DNA from: an uncultured Lewinella sp.
GTDB taxonomy: Bacteria > Bacteroidota > Bacteroidia > Chitinophagales > Saprospiraceae
Assembly (NCBI GenBank): GCA_938021455.1
Contig: CALIGP010000043.1
Coordinates: forward strand, 1-7,817
Direction: 5' to 3'
Length of the DNA stretch: 7,817 nt
The translations under genes were made by a program, and so were the position numbers. This document shows positions 1-5,392 of this stretch, piece by piece. The number at the start of each line of letters is the position of its first letter. Positions within the stretch are counted from its first letter, which is position 1. Under the pieces are notes generated by a model. The model saw nothing but the letters and a program-made list of their open reading frames with translations, was not told where the DNA came from and did not search any database.

Positions 1-977
1 TTGTGCTGAATGTGGAAGCAGATGAATTCTGCTACTTCAGCGGGAATGTCTACTTCGGTAGACAAGGCCTTAGAGTTCAGGATCGCCATGCGGGTCTCCA
101 GTGCTGGCATGCTAAGGTCTGCACTCAGGCCCCATTGGAACCGACTGCGCAGACGTTCTTCAATGTCCAACTCAATAATTGGACGGTCACAGGTCATGAC
201 TACGGCCTTGTTGTTTTGGCGCAGAACGTTGAACAGGTTGAAGAATACATCCTGCGTTTTCTTCCGTTTAACGAGTTGCTGAATGTCATCGACCAGTAAG
301 ACGTCTACATTCTGGTACCAGTTAACCAAGTCATTAGTGGTGTTCGAGCCGATGGAGCTAACGAGTTGGTTAGTAAAAGTATCGGTGCTGACGTACAAGA
401 CTGCCTTCTCCGGAAACTTATTACTGATGTAATTGCCAACGGCCTGCAGCAAATGGGTTTTGCCAAGTCCTACATTGCCGTGAATCACCAACGGATTAAA
501 AGCGGTGTTGCCTGGGTTGTCGGCAACTGCCTTAGCGGCGTTTCTGGCCAGGCTATTGCAGTCTCCCTCAATGAAGTTATCGAATGTATAGCGAGTGTCT
601 AGGTTTGAGGGAATCCGCGGGCGCTTTACTCCGGGGATAACAAAGGGGTTGCCGGGGGCTGGCTGATGTCCCGGAATGCTACCGTTAGACTTTCCGTTTT
701 TTGTGCTTGTAGAAGTGGCCTTTTCTTGGCGATTGGGGTTGATCCGATACTGTAGCCGGCCAGAAGTTCCGAGTGCCTGATTTAGGCTCGTTTTGAGCAC
801 ATCTATGTAGTGCTCCTCTAGCCATTCATAAAACAGGCGGTGGGGCACCTGGATCGTTAATTCGTTGCTTTCCAACGCAACCGGGCGAATCGGTGCAAAC
901 CAAGTTTGAAAACTTTGGGGATCGACGTTCTGTCGAATGGTTTGCAGACAATTATTCCAGATGAGGGTGTGATCCAT
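1..977 (-). CDS. dnaA: Chromosomal replication initiator DnaA, N-terminal 325 residues (cut by window edge)
   Basis: DnaA binds origin boxes, oligomerises with ATP and melts the replication origin. The minus strand is open without a stop from the ATG at 977 to the window edge. Domain I (about residues 1-85) starts MDHTLIWNNCLQTIRQNV and includes QSFQTWFAPI. A low-complexity linker, domain II, covers about 86-127. The AAA+ domain starts at RYTFDNFIEGDCN (129-141). Walker A is GNVGLGKT (167-174), Walker B is LLVDDIQ (227-233), and the arginine finger is in ERLRSRF (274-280, R279). The stretch SNTTNDLVNWYQ and DDIQQL, where many bacteria have a more basic segment and DDIQFL, resemble Bacteroidota DnaA as I recall it. 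The sensor II region and DNA-binding domain IV lie off the left edge. The start is chosen because it gives the usual distance to the conserved Trp of domain I; an in-frame GTG lies 18 bases upstream. No Shine-Dalgarno is seen. Confidence 0.96.
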   Translation of the reverse strand, partial: MDHTLIWNNCLQTIRQNVDPQSFQTWFAPIRPVALESNELTIQVPHRLFYEWLEEHYIDVLKTSLNQALGTSGRLQYRINPNRQEKATSTSTKNGKSNGSIPGHQPAPGNPFVIPGVKRPRIPSNLDTRYTFDNFIEGDCNSLARNAAKAVADNPGNTAFNPLVIHGNVGLGKTHLLQAVGNYISNKFPEKAVLYVSTDTFTNQLVSSIGSNTTNDLVNWYQNVDVLLVDDIQQLVKRKKTQDVFFNLFNVLRQNNKAVVMTCDRPIIELDIEERLRSRFQWGLSADLSMPALETRMAILNSKALSTEVDIPAEVAEFICFHIQH

Positions 978-1010
978 TTTGTATCCCAGTTGCACGTTTA
1001 TAGCGTTCCG

Positions 1011-1030
1011 GTCGGGCCTGTTCAGCCGAC
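1011..1030 (-). other. Small hairpin in the dnaA leader
   Basis: Arms GTCGG (1011-1015) and CCGAC (1026-1030) pair, with a possible sixth C-G pair (1017-1025) next to a bulged G. The hairpin lies 34 bases upstream of the dnaA start codon and would be in the mRNA leader if transcription begins near 1180. It is short and could be chance. Confidence 0.25.
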
Positions 1031-1160
1031 AAGTTAAGAGTAAAAGTTTCTGAAGGTCAGTAAGTTAAAGACGATGGAGTATTGAGGCTTGACTGCCGAG
1101 GATTAGGTGTTCAACTTGCGTAGTCATTGGGCAAATCCTCTCAAAACGTTTCTACTCCGA

Positions 1161-1181
1161 CCACCGTTGTTCTAACGGCGG
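1161..1181 (-). other. 8-bp hairpin at the predicted 5' end of the dnaA mRNA
   Basis: On the plus strand the arms are CCACCGTT (1161-1168) and AACGGCGG (1174-1181) around a 5-base loop. As minus-strand RNA all eight pairs form, one of them G-U; as plus-strand RNA there is an A-C mismatch, so the structure favours the dnaA direction. It sits directly downstream of the candidate promoter. It has no U-run after it, so it is not a standard intrinsic terminator. A role in mRNA stability or in controlling dnaA expression is inference. Confidence 0.4.
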
Positions 1182-1185
1182 ACAG

Positions 1186-1217
1186 CAAATATGCGGAGAA
1201 AAGAGGCACCCTTGCAA
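1186..1217 (-). promoter_or_regulatory. Candidate dnaA promoter, Bacteroidota type
   Basis: On the minus strand a TTG (1217-1215) is followed after 21 bases by CATATTTG (1193-1186), which matches TAnnTTTG except for the first base. The spacing equals that of the better candidate upstream of the DUF423 gene. Transcription would start near 1180 and give a leader of about 200 bases for dnaA. The one mismatch and the short motifs keep confidence low. Confidence 0.3.
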
Positions 1218-1248
1218 GGAAATCACTGCTTATTTCTTCAGAATTATC

Positions 1249-1271
1249 TTTGGCGGGCTTTATCAGCCAAA
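1249..1271 (-). terminator. Weak terminator-like hairpin after the metallophosphatase gene
   Basis: Arms TTTGGC (1249-1254) and GCCAAA (1266-1271) form a 6-bp stem with an 11-base loop, about 40 bases past the metallophosphatase stop. An alternative fold uses GGCT/AGCC inside it. No clear U-run follows on the minus strand, so termination here is only a possibility. Confidence 0.22.
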
Positions 1272-1312
1272 TCGGCAACTTTGTCATAAGCAGTTCGCGA
1301 TTAAACATCAAT

Positions 1313-2221
1313 CTATACCCGCAAATTATTGCAAGCTACGCAGCGTCGAAGTTTGCCTCCGGGGAAGGTGACGTCCATTCGGCCAAGGCGTAAACCTCCA
1401 AATCCGACTTGATTGACGATTACGGGCTCTCCTTTGAGGTTGGGAACTTCCACCGGGGCGTCCAAAAAAGTATGGGTGTGCCCCCCCAGAATAATGTCGA
1501 TGTCGTTGGAGGTCGCAGCCAGTTCAATATCATCTACTTTGTCTTCCCGGTATTTGTAGCCAAGGTGGCTTAAGCATATGACTAGGTCACATTTCTTTTC
1601 GTTCCGTAGCAGGCTGGCCGTAGCGTGGCCTTTTTCTAGTGGATCCTGATAGTCCGTTTTACCGTAGAGTTCGTCTGGCACCAGGCTTTTCAGTTCTATG
1701 CCGAGGCCAAAAACACCAATCTTGATACCGCCTCGGTTAAATACTTTGTAGGGCATCGTTTTCCCTTCGAGGGGCGTCCCCTTAAAGTCATAGTTGGCAC
1801 AGAGCATGGGGAAGTTTGCGTGGCCCATTTGTGTGACCAGGTTTTCCATGCCGGAATCAAAATCGTGGTTGCCAATCGTAGAGGCATCGTAGCCCATCTG
1901 GCTCATCAGTTTCATCTCCAGCTCTCCCGCAAAGAAATTAAAGTAGGGCGTTCCCTGAAAGATGTCACCACTGTCCAATAGGATGACGTTGGGTTCCGCA
2001 GCCCGAACTTGCTGAATCAGCCGCATCCGCCGAACGGCGCCTCCACGGTTGGCGTTCCTGCCACCGTCGTCCGGAAAAGGTTCAATCCGGCTGTGCCAAT
2101 CATTAGTGTGCAGGATGGTGAGCCTGGGGGAAGGCTTGAGGATATTGGCGGAGACCAGTCCGGGCACCATTAGTAATCCACCGCCAACGGCAGCTTTACG
2201 GATGAAGAAGCGACGATTCAT
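1313..2221 (-). CDS. Tat-exported metallophosphatase, catalytic half of a split 5'-nucleotidase
   Basis: Calcineurin-like phosphoesterase of the UshA/5'-nucleotidase type, expected to remove phosphate from nucleotides outside the cytoplasm using two metal ions. The 302-residue protein begins MNRRFFIRKAAVGGG, a twin-arginine signal (R3 R4) with a hydrophobic stretch to about residue 25. Metal-site motifs appear in the family order: NDWH (D41, H43), DSGDIFQG (D83, D86), GNHD (N118, H119), SHLG (H219) and GGHTH (H248, H250). Full-length relatives have a C-terminal substrate-binding domain of some 200 residues. It is absent here, and the gene just upstream encodes exactly that domain. The frame is open up to an ATG at 2371, but that start would overlap the upstream gene and bury the signal peptide, so the ATG at 2221 is preferred. 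The spacing to the upstream gene is 64 bases, consistent with co-transcription. Confidence 0.9.
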   Translation of the reverse strand: MNRRFFIRKAAVGGGLLMVPGLVSANILKPSPRLTILHTNDWHSRIEPFPDDGGRNANRGGAVRRMRLIQQVRAAEPNVILLDSGDIFQGTPYFNFFAGELEMKLMSQMGYDASTIGNHDFDSGMENLVTQMGHANFPMLCANYDFKGTPLEGKTMPYKVFNRGGIKIGVFGLGIELKSLVPDELYGKTDYQDPLEKGHATASLLRNEKKCDLVICLSHLGYKYREDKVDDIELAATSNDIDIILGGHTHTFLDAPVEVPNLKGEPVIVNQVGFGGLRLGRMDVTFPGGKLRRCVACNNLRV

Positions 2222-2285
2222 GGAGCGTTGATTTAGGAGGTGGGCGCCGGAGCGCAGGTGCAATGGGAGGAAAAGAGAGCAGTGA

Positions 2286-3059
2286 TTATTTGCGCAACGA
2301 CATTCGTTTGCCCTCTGCCTTAATGCTAATGGGGGCAGTTGCTTTAGCCGCATACTCGATGAGGAGGTCACGAACCTTTTCGTTGCTGGCGATCTGGGGT
2401 TTCCCCTTTACCATCGACGATCCGCTTCCGCCATTGGCAACATAGTCTACCGTGGCGACCAAGTATCGGGCGCTAGGGTCAATCTCTTGTCCGGAGACCT
2501 TTACCATCAGTTGCTCTTTTCTCAGTTGTACGCTCAACTCTTCGCTAACGGGCCAGCCGCCTGAGTTGGCAATGTGGCTGATGAAGGCTTTCATCTCTGC
2601 GCCGGAAAGGTCCAGTAAGACTAATTCATTGTCGAAGGGCATCATTTCATAGATCTCCGAAACGAGCAATGGACCCGTCCCGATTTCCCGAACCCGAATA
2701 CCGCCGGAGTTTCCAGTAGCAAAAGCAATGTCTCTATCCGGGAAGCGGTCTTTCGCTGCGGCCATCATCAGGTCAGCCATCCAGTTCCCAATGGTGCTTT
2801 CGGCTCCTTCTTTAGTCAAGGGAGTCGCGAGTGTTGCCAGCTGACGATTCATTTTAGCATCCAACTGCGCCTTGTAGGGAGCAATGGTGGCGGTCATCTT
2901 TGCTGTTCCGTCATCCCCCTGCACCTGCGCGCCGTCGCCCGCATTCATGTCCTTGGTGATGTTGTATAAACGGGGCTGCACACTTGGCGCAGACAGGGAG
3001 CCACAACCGCTGCTGAACAGGAGGCACAACGAAGCTATATATATAAGGTAGTGTTTCAT
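2286..3059 (-). CDS. Lipoprotein carrying a 5'-nucleotidase C-terminal domain
   Basis: This 257-residue protein is the substrate-binding domain of UshA-type 5'-nucleotidases as a free-standing lipoprotein. Residues 1-18 form a Sec signal ending in a lipobox-like FSSGC, with C19 as the acylated cysteine. Visible family motifs are GNWMADLM (91-98), TGNSGGIR (115-122), PFDNEL (141-146) and DYVANGGSG (205-213). These match, as I recall the family, the arginine, Phe-x-Asn and aromatic residues that hold the nucleotide base; the usual GGDG is GGSG here. There is no metallophosphatase domain of its own. The catalytic half is encoded directly downstream, so the two probably form one bipartite enzyme at the cell surface or in the periplasm. 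The DUF423 gene lies 57 bases upstream. An independent role is possible but less likely. Confidence 0.88.
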   Translation of the reverse strand: MKHYLIYIASLCLLFSSGCGSLSAPSVQPRLYNITKDMNAGDGAQVQGDDGTAKMTATIAPYKAQLDAKMNRQLATLATPLTKEGAESTIGNWMADLMMAAAKDRFPDRDIAFATGNSGGIRVREIGTGPLLVSEIYEMMPFDNELVLLDLSGAEMKAFISHIANSGGWPVSEELSVQLRKEQLMVKVSGQEIDPSARYLVATVDYVANGGSGSSMVKGKPQIASNEKVRDLLIEYAAKATAPISIKAEGKRMSLRK

Positions 3060-3093
3060 CGGGGGTAAGATAGTGTGCAGGTAGTATACTTTC

Positions 3094-3109
3094 GCTGGCC
3101 AGGGCCAGC
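3094..3109. other. GC-rich hairpin between the DUF423 gene and the lipoprotein gene
   Basis: GCTGGC (3094-3099) and GCCAGC (3104-3109) form a perfect 6-bp stem with a 4-base loop; the sequence symmetry extends to 7 bp. It starts 8 bases past the DUF423 stop and ends 35 bases before the lipoprotein start. No U-run follows on either strand. It could reduce read-through or protect an mRNA end within a minus-strand operon. Confidence 0.35.
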
Positions 3110-3116
3110 TACTAAG

Positions 3117-3524
3117 TTAAGTTAACAAATTCTCTTTAGGCTCGCTACGCGGAGCCAGGAAGAGCAAAGCCCAGCCTGCTATGAAAAACACCCCGCCGAC
3201 GGGAGTGATGGGCCCCAGGAAACCTACGGCTAAACCATGTACTTCCCGTAAAGCGAGTAGATAGAGCGAACCAGAAAACAGAACAATGCCCAGTACAAAA
3301 CAAAGGGCAGACTGCCGTAAACGTTTGTTGTTCAGCCAGCTTTTACCTTTGAGCGCTACCAAAAGCCCAATGGCGAACGTATGGTAGAATTGGTAGCGAA
3401 CGCCCGTTTCATAGGTCGCCAGTGCTTCTGGAGTTAGGAGTGATTTAAGGCCATGCGCACCGAAAGCGCCCAGGGCAACTGCTAGCGCTCCCAGCAGGCC
3501 CACTAAACGTAATGTTCTTTGCAT
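3117..3524 (-). CDS. DUF423 family small membrane protein
   Basis: A 135-residue inner-membrane protein of the DUF423 family (relatives include E. coli YgdD and B. subtilis YwdK); the function is not established. Four hydrophobic segments can be seen at about residues 5-23, 45-60, 72-92 and 104-124. Typical family stretches are GALAVALGAFGAHGLK (12-27), YQFYHTFAIGLL (44-55), LFSGSLYLLAL (82-92) and GPITPVGGVFFIAGW (104-118). Length is normal for the family. The C-terminal tail is short and charged. It is the first gene of a possible three-gene minus-strand unit with the split 5'-nucleotidase, but nothing ties it functionally to that enzyme. Two candidate -7 elements lie upstream. Confidence 0.92.
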   Translation of the reverse strand: MQRTLRLVGLLGALAVALGAFGAHGLKSLLTPEALATYETGVRYQFYHTFAIGLLVALKGKSWLNNKRLRQSALCFVLGIVLFSGSLYLLALREVHGLAVGFLGPITPVGGVFFIAGWALLFLAPRSEPKENLLT

Positions 3525-3528
3525 GGGG

Positions 3529-3536
3529 CGAAGGTA
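3529..3536 (-). promoter_or_regulatory. Start-proximal -7 element of the DUF423 gene
   Basis: TACCTTCG on the minus strand ends 4 bases before the DUF423 ATG. It matches TAnnTTTG at seven of eight positions and has the same distance and flanks as the mazG element at 6156-6163. It would give a leaderless mRNA. It is framed by GGGGC (3525-3529) and GCCCC (3538-3542). No TTG upstream element is visible. Confidence 0.3.
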
Positions 3537-3571
3537 AGCCCCTTTGCTGGCTGCTATGATCGGACTACCGT

Positions 3572-3604
3572 CAAACTTACCTAAATTGCGGCCTTTAAAG
3601 CAAA
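3572..3604 (-). promoter_or_regulatory. Bacteroidota-type promoter for the DUF423 gene
   Basis: On the minus strand TTTG (3604-3601) and a perfect TAnnTTTG match, TAAGTTTG (3579-3572), are separated by 21 bases, within the range known for Bacteroidota promoters. Transcription would start near 3565, giving a leader of about 40 bases. It lies in the 92-bp gap shared with fabD, so the divergent fabD promoter must be close to or overlapping it. I could not identify the fabD elements with confidence. Confidence 0.45.
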
Positions 3605-3616
3605 AAATCTACCATC

Positions 3617-4495
3617 ATGAAAGCATACGTATTCCCCGGGCAGGGCGCCCAGTTTAGTGGCATGGGTAAAGACCTTTTTGATCTAAGCACGGAAGCCAAA
3701 GCACTTTTCCGTCAGGCAGATGACGTGCTGGGCTACTCCCTGAGCAAGGTCATGTTTGAAGGAAGTGAAGACGAATTGCGGGAGACCAAAATTACCCAGC
3801 CGGCCATCTTTACCCATTCCGCGATTACCTATTTGGTCGCGGAAGAAATTGAACAGCCAACGGCCGTTGCTGGGCACAGCCTCGGAGAGTTTTCCGCTCT
3901 GGTAGCCGCCGGTGCACTCGACTTTGCCTCCGCTCTTCGCCTCGTCGCCGAGCGGGCCCTGGCCATGCAAGCTGCAACGGATGCGGTGCCTGGTACCATG
4001 GCTGCCGTCCTGGGGCTCGATGACAGTATCATCGAAGACGCTTGTGCCGCCATCGAAGAAATCGTCGTTCCCGCTAACTACAACACCAATGGTCAGCTGG
4101 TGATCTCCGGCTCTGTAGAAGGCGTAGAAAAAGCCAGCAAAATTCTGACCGACCTTGGCGCACGTCGTGTGGTGCCGCTGCCCGTAGGTGGAGCCTTTCA
4201 TAGCCCGCTGATGCAACCCGCTCAGGATCGCCTCAAAGCCGCTATCGAAGAAGCACACTTTCGTCCACCAGCCTGTGAAATTTACCAGAACACGGACGCT
4301 CAACCCAGTACGGATCCTTCCATCATTAAATCAAAGCTGATCGATCAACTTACCAGCCCGGTGCGTTGGACACAGACTATCGAAAACATGAAAGCCGCTG
4401 GCCTGAATGATTTCGTCGAAGTAGGAGGTAAAGGGAAAATTATCGCCGGTTTGATCCGTAAGGTGGATCGGGGACTGAACGTGGTACAGCTTTAG
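3617..4495 (+). CDS. fabD: Malonyl-CoA:ACP transacylase
   Basis: FabD moves malonyl groups from CoA to acyl carrier protein, supplying the extender unit for type II fatty acid synthesis in the cytoplasm. The 292-residue protein has the family's normal length. Active-site residues are placed as in E. coli FabD: oxyanion-hole Q9 in FPGQGAQ, nucleophile S88 in GHSLGE, R113 in AERAL, H195 in GAFHSPLM, and Q244 in DQLTSPVRW. The small ferredoxin-like subdomain includes NYNTNGQLVISG (154-165). Near the C terminus, EVGGKGKIIAGL replaces the common EVGPGKVL-type motif, one residue longer. The start directly precedes the first beta strand, with an A-rich stretch and no Shine-Dalgarno upstream. The gene stands alone here, not in a fab cluster, and converges on the BFN gene. 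Confidence 0.96.
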   Translation: MKAYVFPGQGAQFSGMGKDLFDLSTEAKALFRQADDVLGYSLSKVMFEGSEDELRETKITQPAIFTHSAITYLVAEEIEQPTAVAGHSLGEFSALVAAGALDFASALRLVAERALAMQAATDAVPGTMAAVLGLDDSIIEDACAAIEEIVVPANYNTNGQLVISGSVEGVEKASKILTDLGARRVVPLPVGGAFHSPLMQPAQDRLKAAIEEAHFRPPACEIYQNTDAQPSTDPSIIKSKLIDQLTSPVRWTQTIENMKAAGLNDFVEVGGKGKIIAGLIRKVDRGLNVVQL

Positions 4496-4496
4496 G

Positions 4497-4544
4497 TTGG
4501 GCGTTTGGTCCGTTGGTCTTTTGGTATGTTGGTCTTTTGGGCTG
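4497..4544 (+). repeat. Left arm: six tandem 8-bp units, consensus TTGGTCTT
   Basis: The units in register are TTGGGCGT, TTGGTCCG, TTGGTCTT, TTGGTATG, TTGGTCTT and TTGGGCTG. TTGG is invariant and the second half of each unit varies. With an 8-bp period every unit shifts the reading frame, so a coding origin is unlikely. Confidence 0.8.
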
Positions 4545-4592
4545 CCGCGAGGGATACGCAAGGCTGCTGAGCAGCCGGGCTTTAGGCGGCAG
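4542..4592. other. Nested stem-loop inside the repeat element
   Basis: The outer stem is CTGCCGC (4542-4548) with GCGGCAG (4586-4592). Inside it GGCTGCT (4562-4568) pairs with AGCAGCC (4570-4576) around a central G, so in RNA the innermost pairs would open. The outer stem shares two bases with the perfect inverted core, so both cannot form fully together. It lies 47 bases past the fabD stop and could act as a 3'-end structure; there is no adjacent U-run. Confidence 0.55.
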
Positions 4593-4626
4593 TAAAACCG
4601 TGGTAATCCATCGAGAATAAAGTACT

Positions 4627-4639
4627 GTCGCGCAGCGAC
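4627..4639. other. Small GC-rich hairpin inside the repeat element
   Basis: GTCGC (4627-4631) and GCGAC (4635-4639) pair around a GCA loop. Short palindromes of this kind are typical of REP-like sequences. It sits between the nested stem-loop and the right arm. Confidence 0.45.
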
Positions 4640-4652
4640 CTCCAAAGTGCGG

Positions 4653-4684
4653 TAGCCCAAAAGACCAAAGAACCAAAGAACCAA
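4653..4684 (-). repeat. Right arm: four tandem 8-bp units, consensus AAGACCAA
   Basis: The units in register are TAGCCCAA, AAGACCAA, AGAACCAA and AGAACCAA, followed by a degenerate AATACTAA that overlaps the BFN stop codon. They are the reverse complement of the left-arm units. Mismatches with the left arm increase outward from the 15-bp core. Confidence 0.75.
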
Positions 4685-4688
4685 AATA

Positions 4689-5285
4689 CTAATTACTCTT
4701 CCGTCGATTCAACTCATCTCGAATCTCGGCTGCCCGTTCGTAATTCTCTTGGCTAAGAACTTCTTCCAGCATGTGGTTCAACTCGCCCACGTTAAAACTG
4801 GAGAGCGTATCCTTCTTTTTTTCTGGTTGGCGATCCGCCATTTCCAGATTGTCGGCCTCATCCGCTTCCTCATCTCCCTCGAGTACGATTCCGGCGGATT
4901 CCAGGATGTTCTCATAGGTGTAGATCGGGCATTCAAACCGGGTGGCCAGCGCGAGTGCGTCGCTGGTTCGGCTGTCTACTTCAATGATCTCTCCGTCCCG
5001 GTCGAGGACGAGGCGAGCGAAGAAAATGCCTTCCCGTAGGTCACTGATGATTACTTCCCGTAGCTCCGTGCGCAGGGTTTCAAGGGTGTTTTTGAATAAG
5101 TCGTGGGTTAATGGACGCTGCCCCTGCATGCCCTCAATGGCAATGGCAATGGCCTGTGCTTCCGTGCTGCCGATGATGACGGGTAAGCGGCGGGGGCCAC
5201 TAAGTTCGCCTAGCACTACGGCATAGTTGGCGGACTGGGTCACGCTACGACTAATGGCCATCACCTGAAGCTCGATCTTATTCAT
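4689..5285 (-). CDS. BFN (DUF151) domain protein with C-terminal UVR motif
   Basis: A 198-residue protein with a bifunctional-nuclease domain (DUF151) at about residues 1-130. The stretches LPVIIGSTEAQAIAIAIEG (34-52), RPLTHDLFKN (57-66) and VDSRTSDALALATRFECPIY (103-122) are characteristic. The family is named for a plant protein reported to have RNase and DNase activity; the bacterial role is unclear. An acidic, then lysine-rich linker (about 136-160) leads to a UvrB/UvrC-type motif (about 169-195) with LNHMLEEVLSQENYERAAEI, a helical hairpin used for protein contacts in excision repair and Clp-associated proteins. This fusion is, as I recall, common in Bacteroidota. The start fits the first beta strand, KIELQVMAIS. 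The leader of about 80 bases holds a near-palindrome. mazG lies 107 bases upstream on the same strand, so both joint and separate transcription are possible. Confidence 0.9.
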   Translation of the reverse strand: MNKIELQVMAISRSVTQSANYAVVLGELSGPRRLPVIIGSTEAQAIAIAIEGMQGQRPLTHDLFKNTLETLRTELREVIISDLREGIFFARLVLDRDGEIIEVDSRTSDALALATRFECPIYTYENILESAGIVLEGDEEADEADNLEMADRQPEKKKDTLSSFNVGELNHMLEEVLSQENYERAAEIRDELNRRKSN

Positions 5286-5301
5286 ATACTGCTACTCTCT
5301 A

Positions 5302-5321
5302 CTGGTGTTAACTAACGCCAG
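5302..5321. repeat. 20-bp near-palindrome in the BFN leader
   Basis: CTGGTGTTA (5302-5310) and TAACGCCAG (5313-5321) are inverted copies with one mismatch around AC. The centre is about 26 bases upstream of the BFN start codon. The symmetry resembles an operator for a dimeric regulator. As minus-strand RNA it would also form a hairpin with one C-A mismatch close to the start codon. No regulator is known from this sequence. Confidence 0.4.
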
Positions 5322-5369
5322 CACCTTTAGTTAGGTTGATGATACGGGGCGCGTTCCCTTTCGGGGCGG

Positions 5370-5377
5370 CGAAGATA
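5370..5377 (-). promoter_or_regulatory. Candidate -7 element for the BFN gene
   Basis: TATCTTCG on the minus strand matches TAnnTTTG at seven of eight positions and lies just past the mazG stop. A start near 5364 would give a leader of about 80 bases. The upstream -33 region has only a poor match. Confidence 0.3.
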
Positions 5378-5392
5378 CAAAAATCAACGTTC

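Larger units (their letters stand above)
978..1312. other. 335-bp non-coding gap upstream of dnaA
   Basis: This gap lies between the metallophosphatase stop and the dnaA start, both on the minus strand. I see no credible gene. A plus-strand frame beginning with TTG at 1127 runs into the antisense of the metallophosphatase and has no family features. The gap holds a candidate dnaA promoter, a strong hairpin near its predicted start site, a hairpin just after the metallophosphatase stop, and a small hairpin near the dnaA start. All are listed separately. No TTATCCACA-type DnaA boxes were found by eye, so I do not call an origin here. Confidence 0.7.
4497..4692. repeat. Structured inverted-repeat element filling the fabD/BFN convergent gap
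   Basis: The element begins 1 base after the fabD stop and its outermost, degenerate right-hand unit reaches the BFN stop. The left arm is a run of in-phase 8-bp units beginning TTGG; the right arm is a run of units ending CCAA, the reverse complement. The best pairing is 15 bp without mismatch (4529-4543 with 4654-4668). Between the arms lie a nested stem-loop (4542-4592) and a small hairpin (4627-4639). No protein with recognisable features is encoded; minus-strand frames through it arise from the repeats. It could be a REP- or MITE-like dispersed element, a two-way transcription end, or both. It has no transposase and no clear target-site duplication. Confidence 0.75.

Noticed and set aside
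978..1312. Replication origin next to dnaA
   Set aside because: No DnaA-box cluster or AT-rich unwinding stretch could be found by eye, and in Bacteroidota dnaA is often not beside the origin.
1127..1393. Plus-strand 88-codon frame in the gap upstream of dnaA
   Set aside because: It starts with TTG, its last quarter is antisense to the end of the metallophosphatase gene, and the translation has no recognisable domain or sensible composition.
2222..2371. Longer N-terminus for the metallophosphatase from the ATG at 2371
   Set aside because: It would overlap the 3' end of the lipoprotein gene and place 50 unrelated residues before a clear twin-arginine signal peptide.
3094..3109. Intrinsic terminator after the DUF423 gene
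   Set aside because: The stem is good, but no U-run follows on either strand, so it is listed only as a hairpin.
3683..4303. Minus-strand 206-codon frame inside fabD
   Set aside because: It is fully antisense to a clear FabD with intact catalytic residues and shows no family motifs of its own.
4331..4684. Minus-strand 117-codon frame, and a 78-codon one at 4440-4676, starting MVLWFFGLL and MVLWSFGLP
   Set aside because: Both begin in the octamer right arm and run through the structured element into antisense fabD. The similar starts in two frames follow from the 8-bp repeat period, so they are repeat artefacts.
4497..4692. CRISPR array or insertion sequence
   Set aside because: The repeat units are only 8 bp with no spacers, and there is no transposase or clear target duplication.
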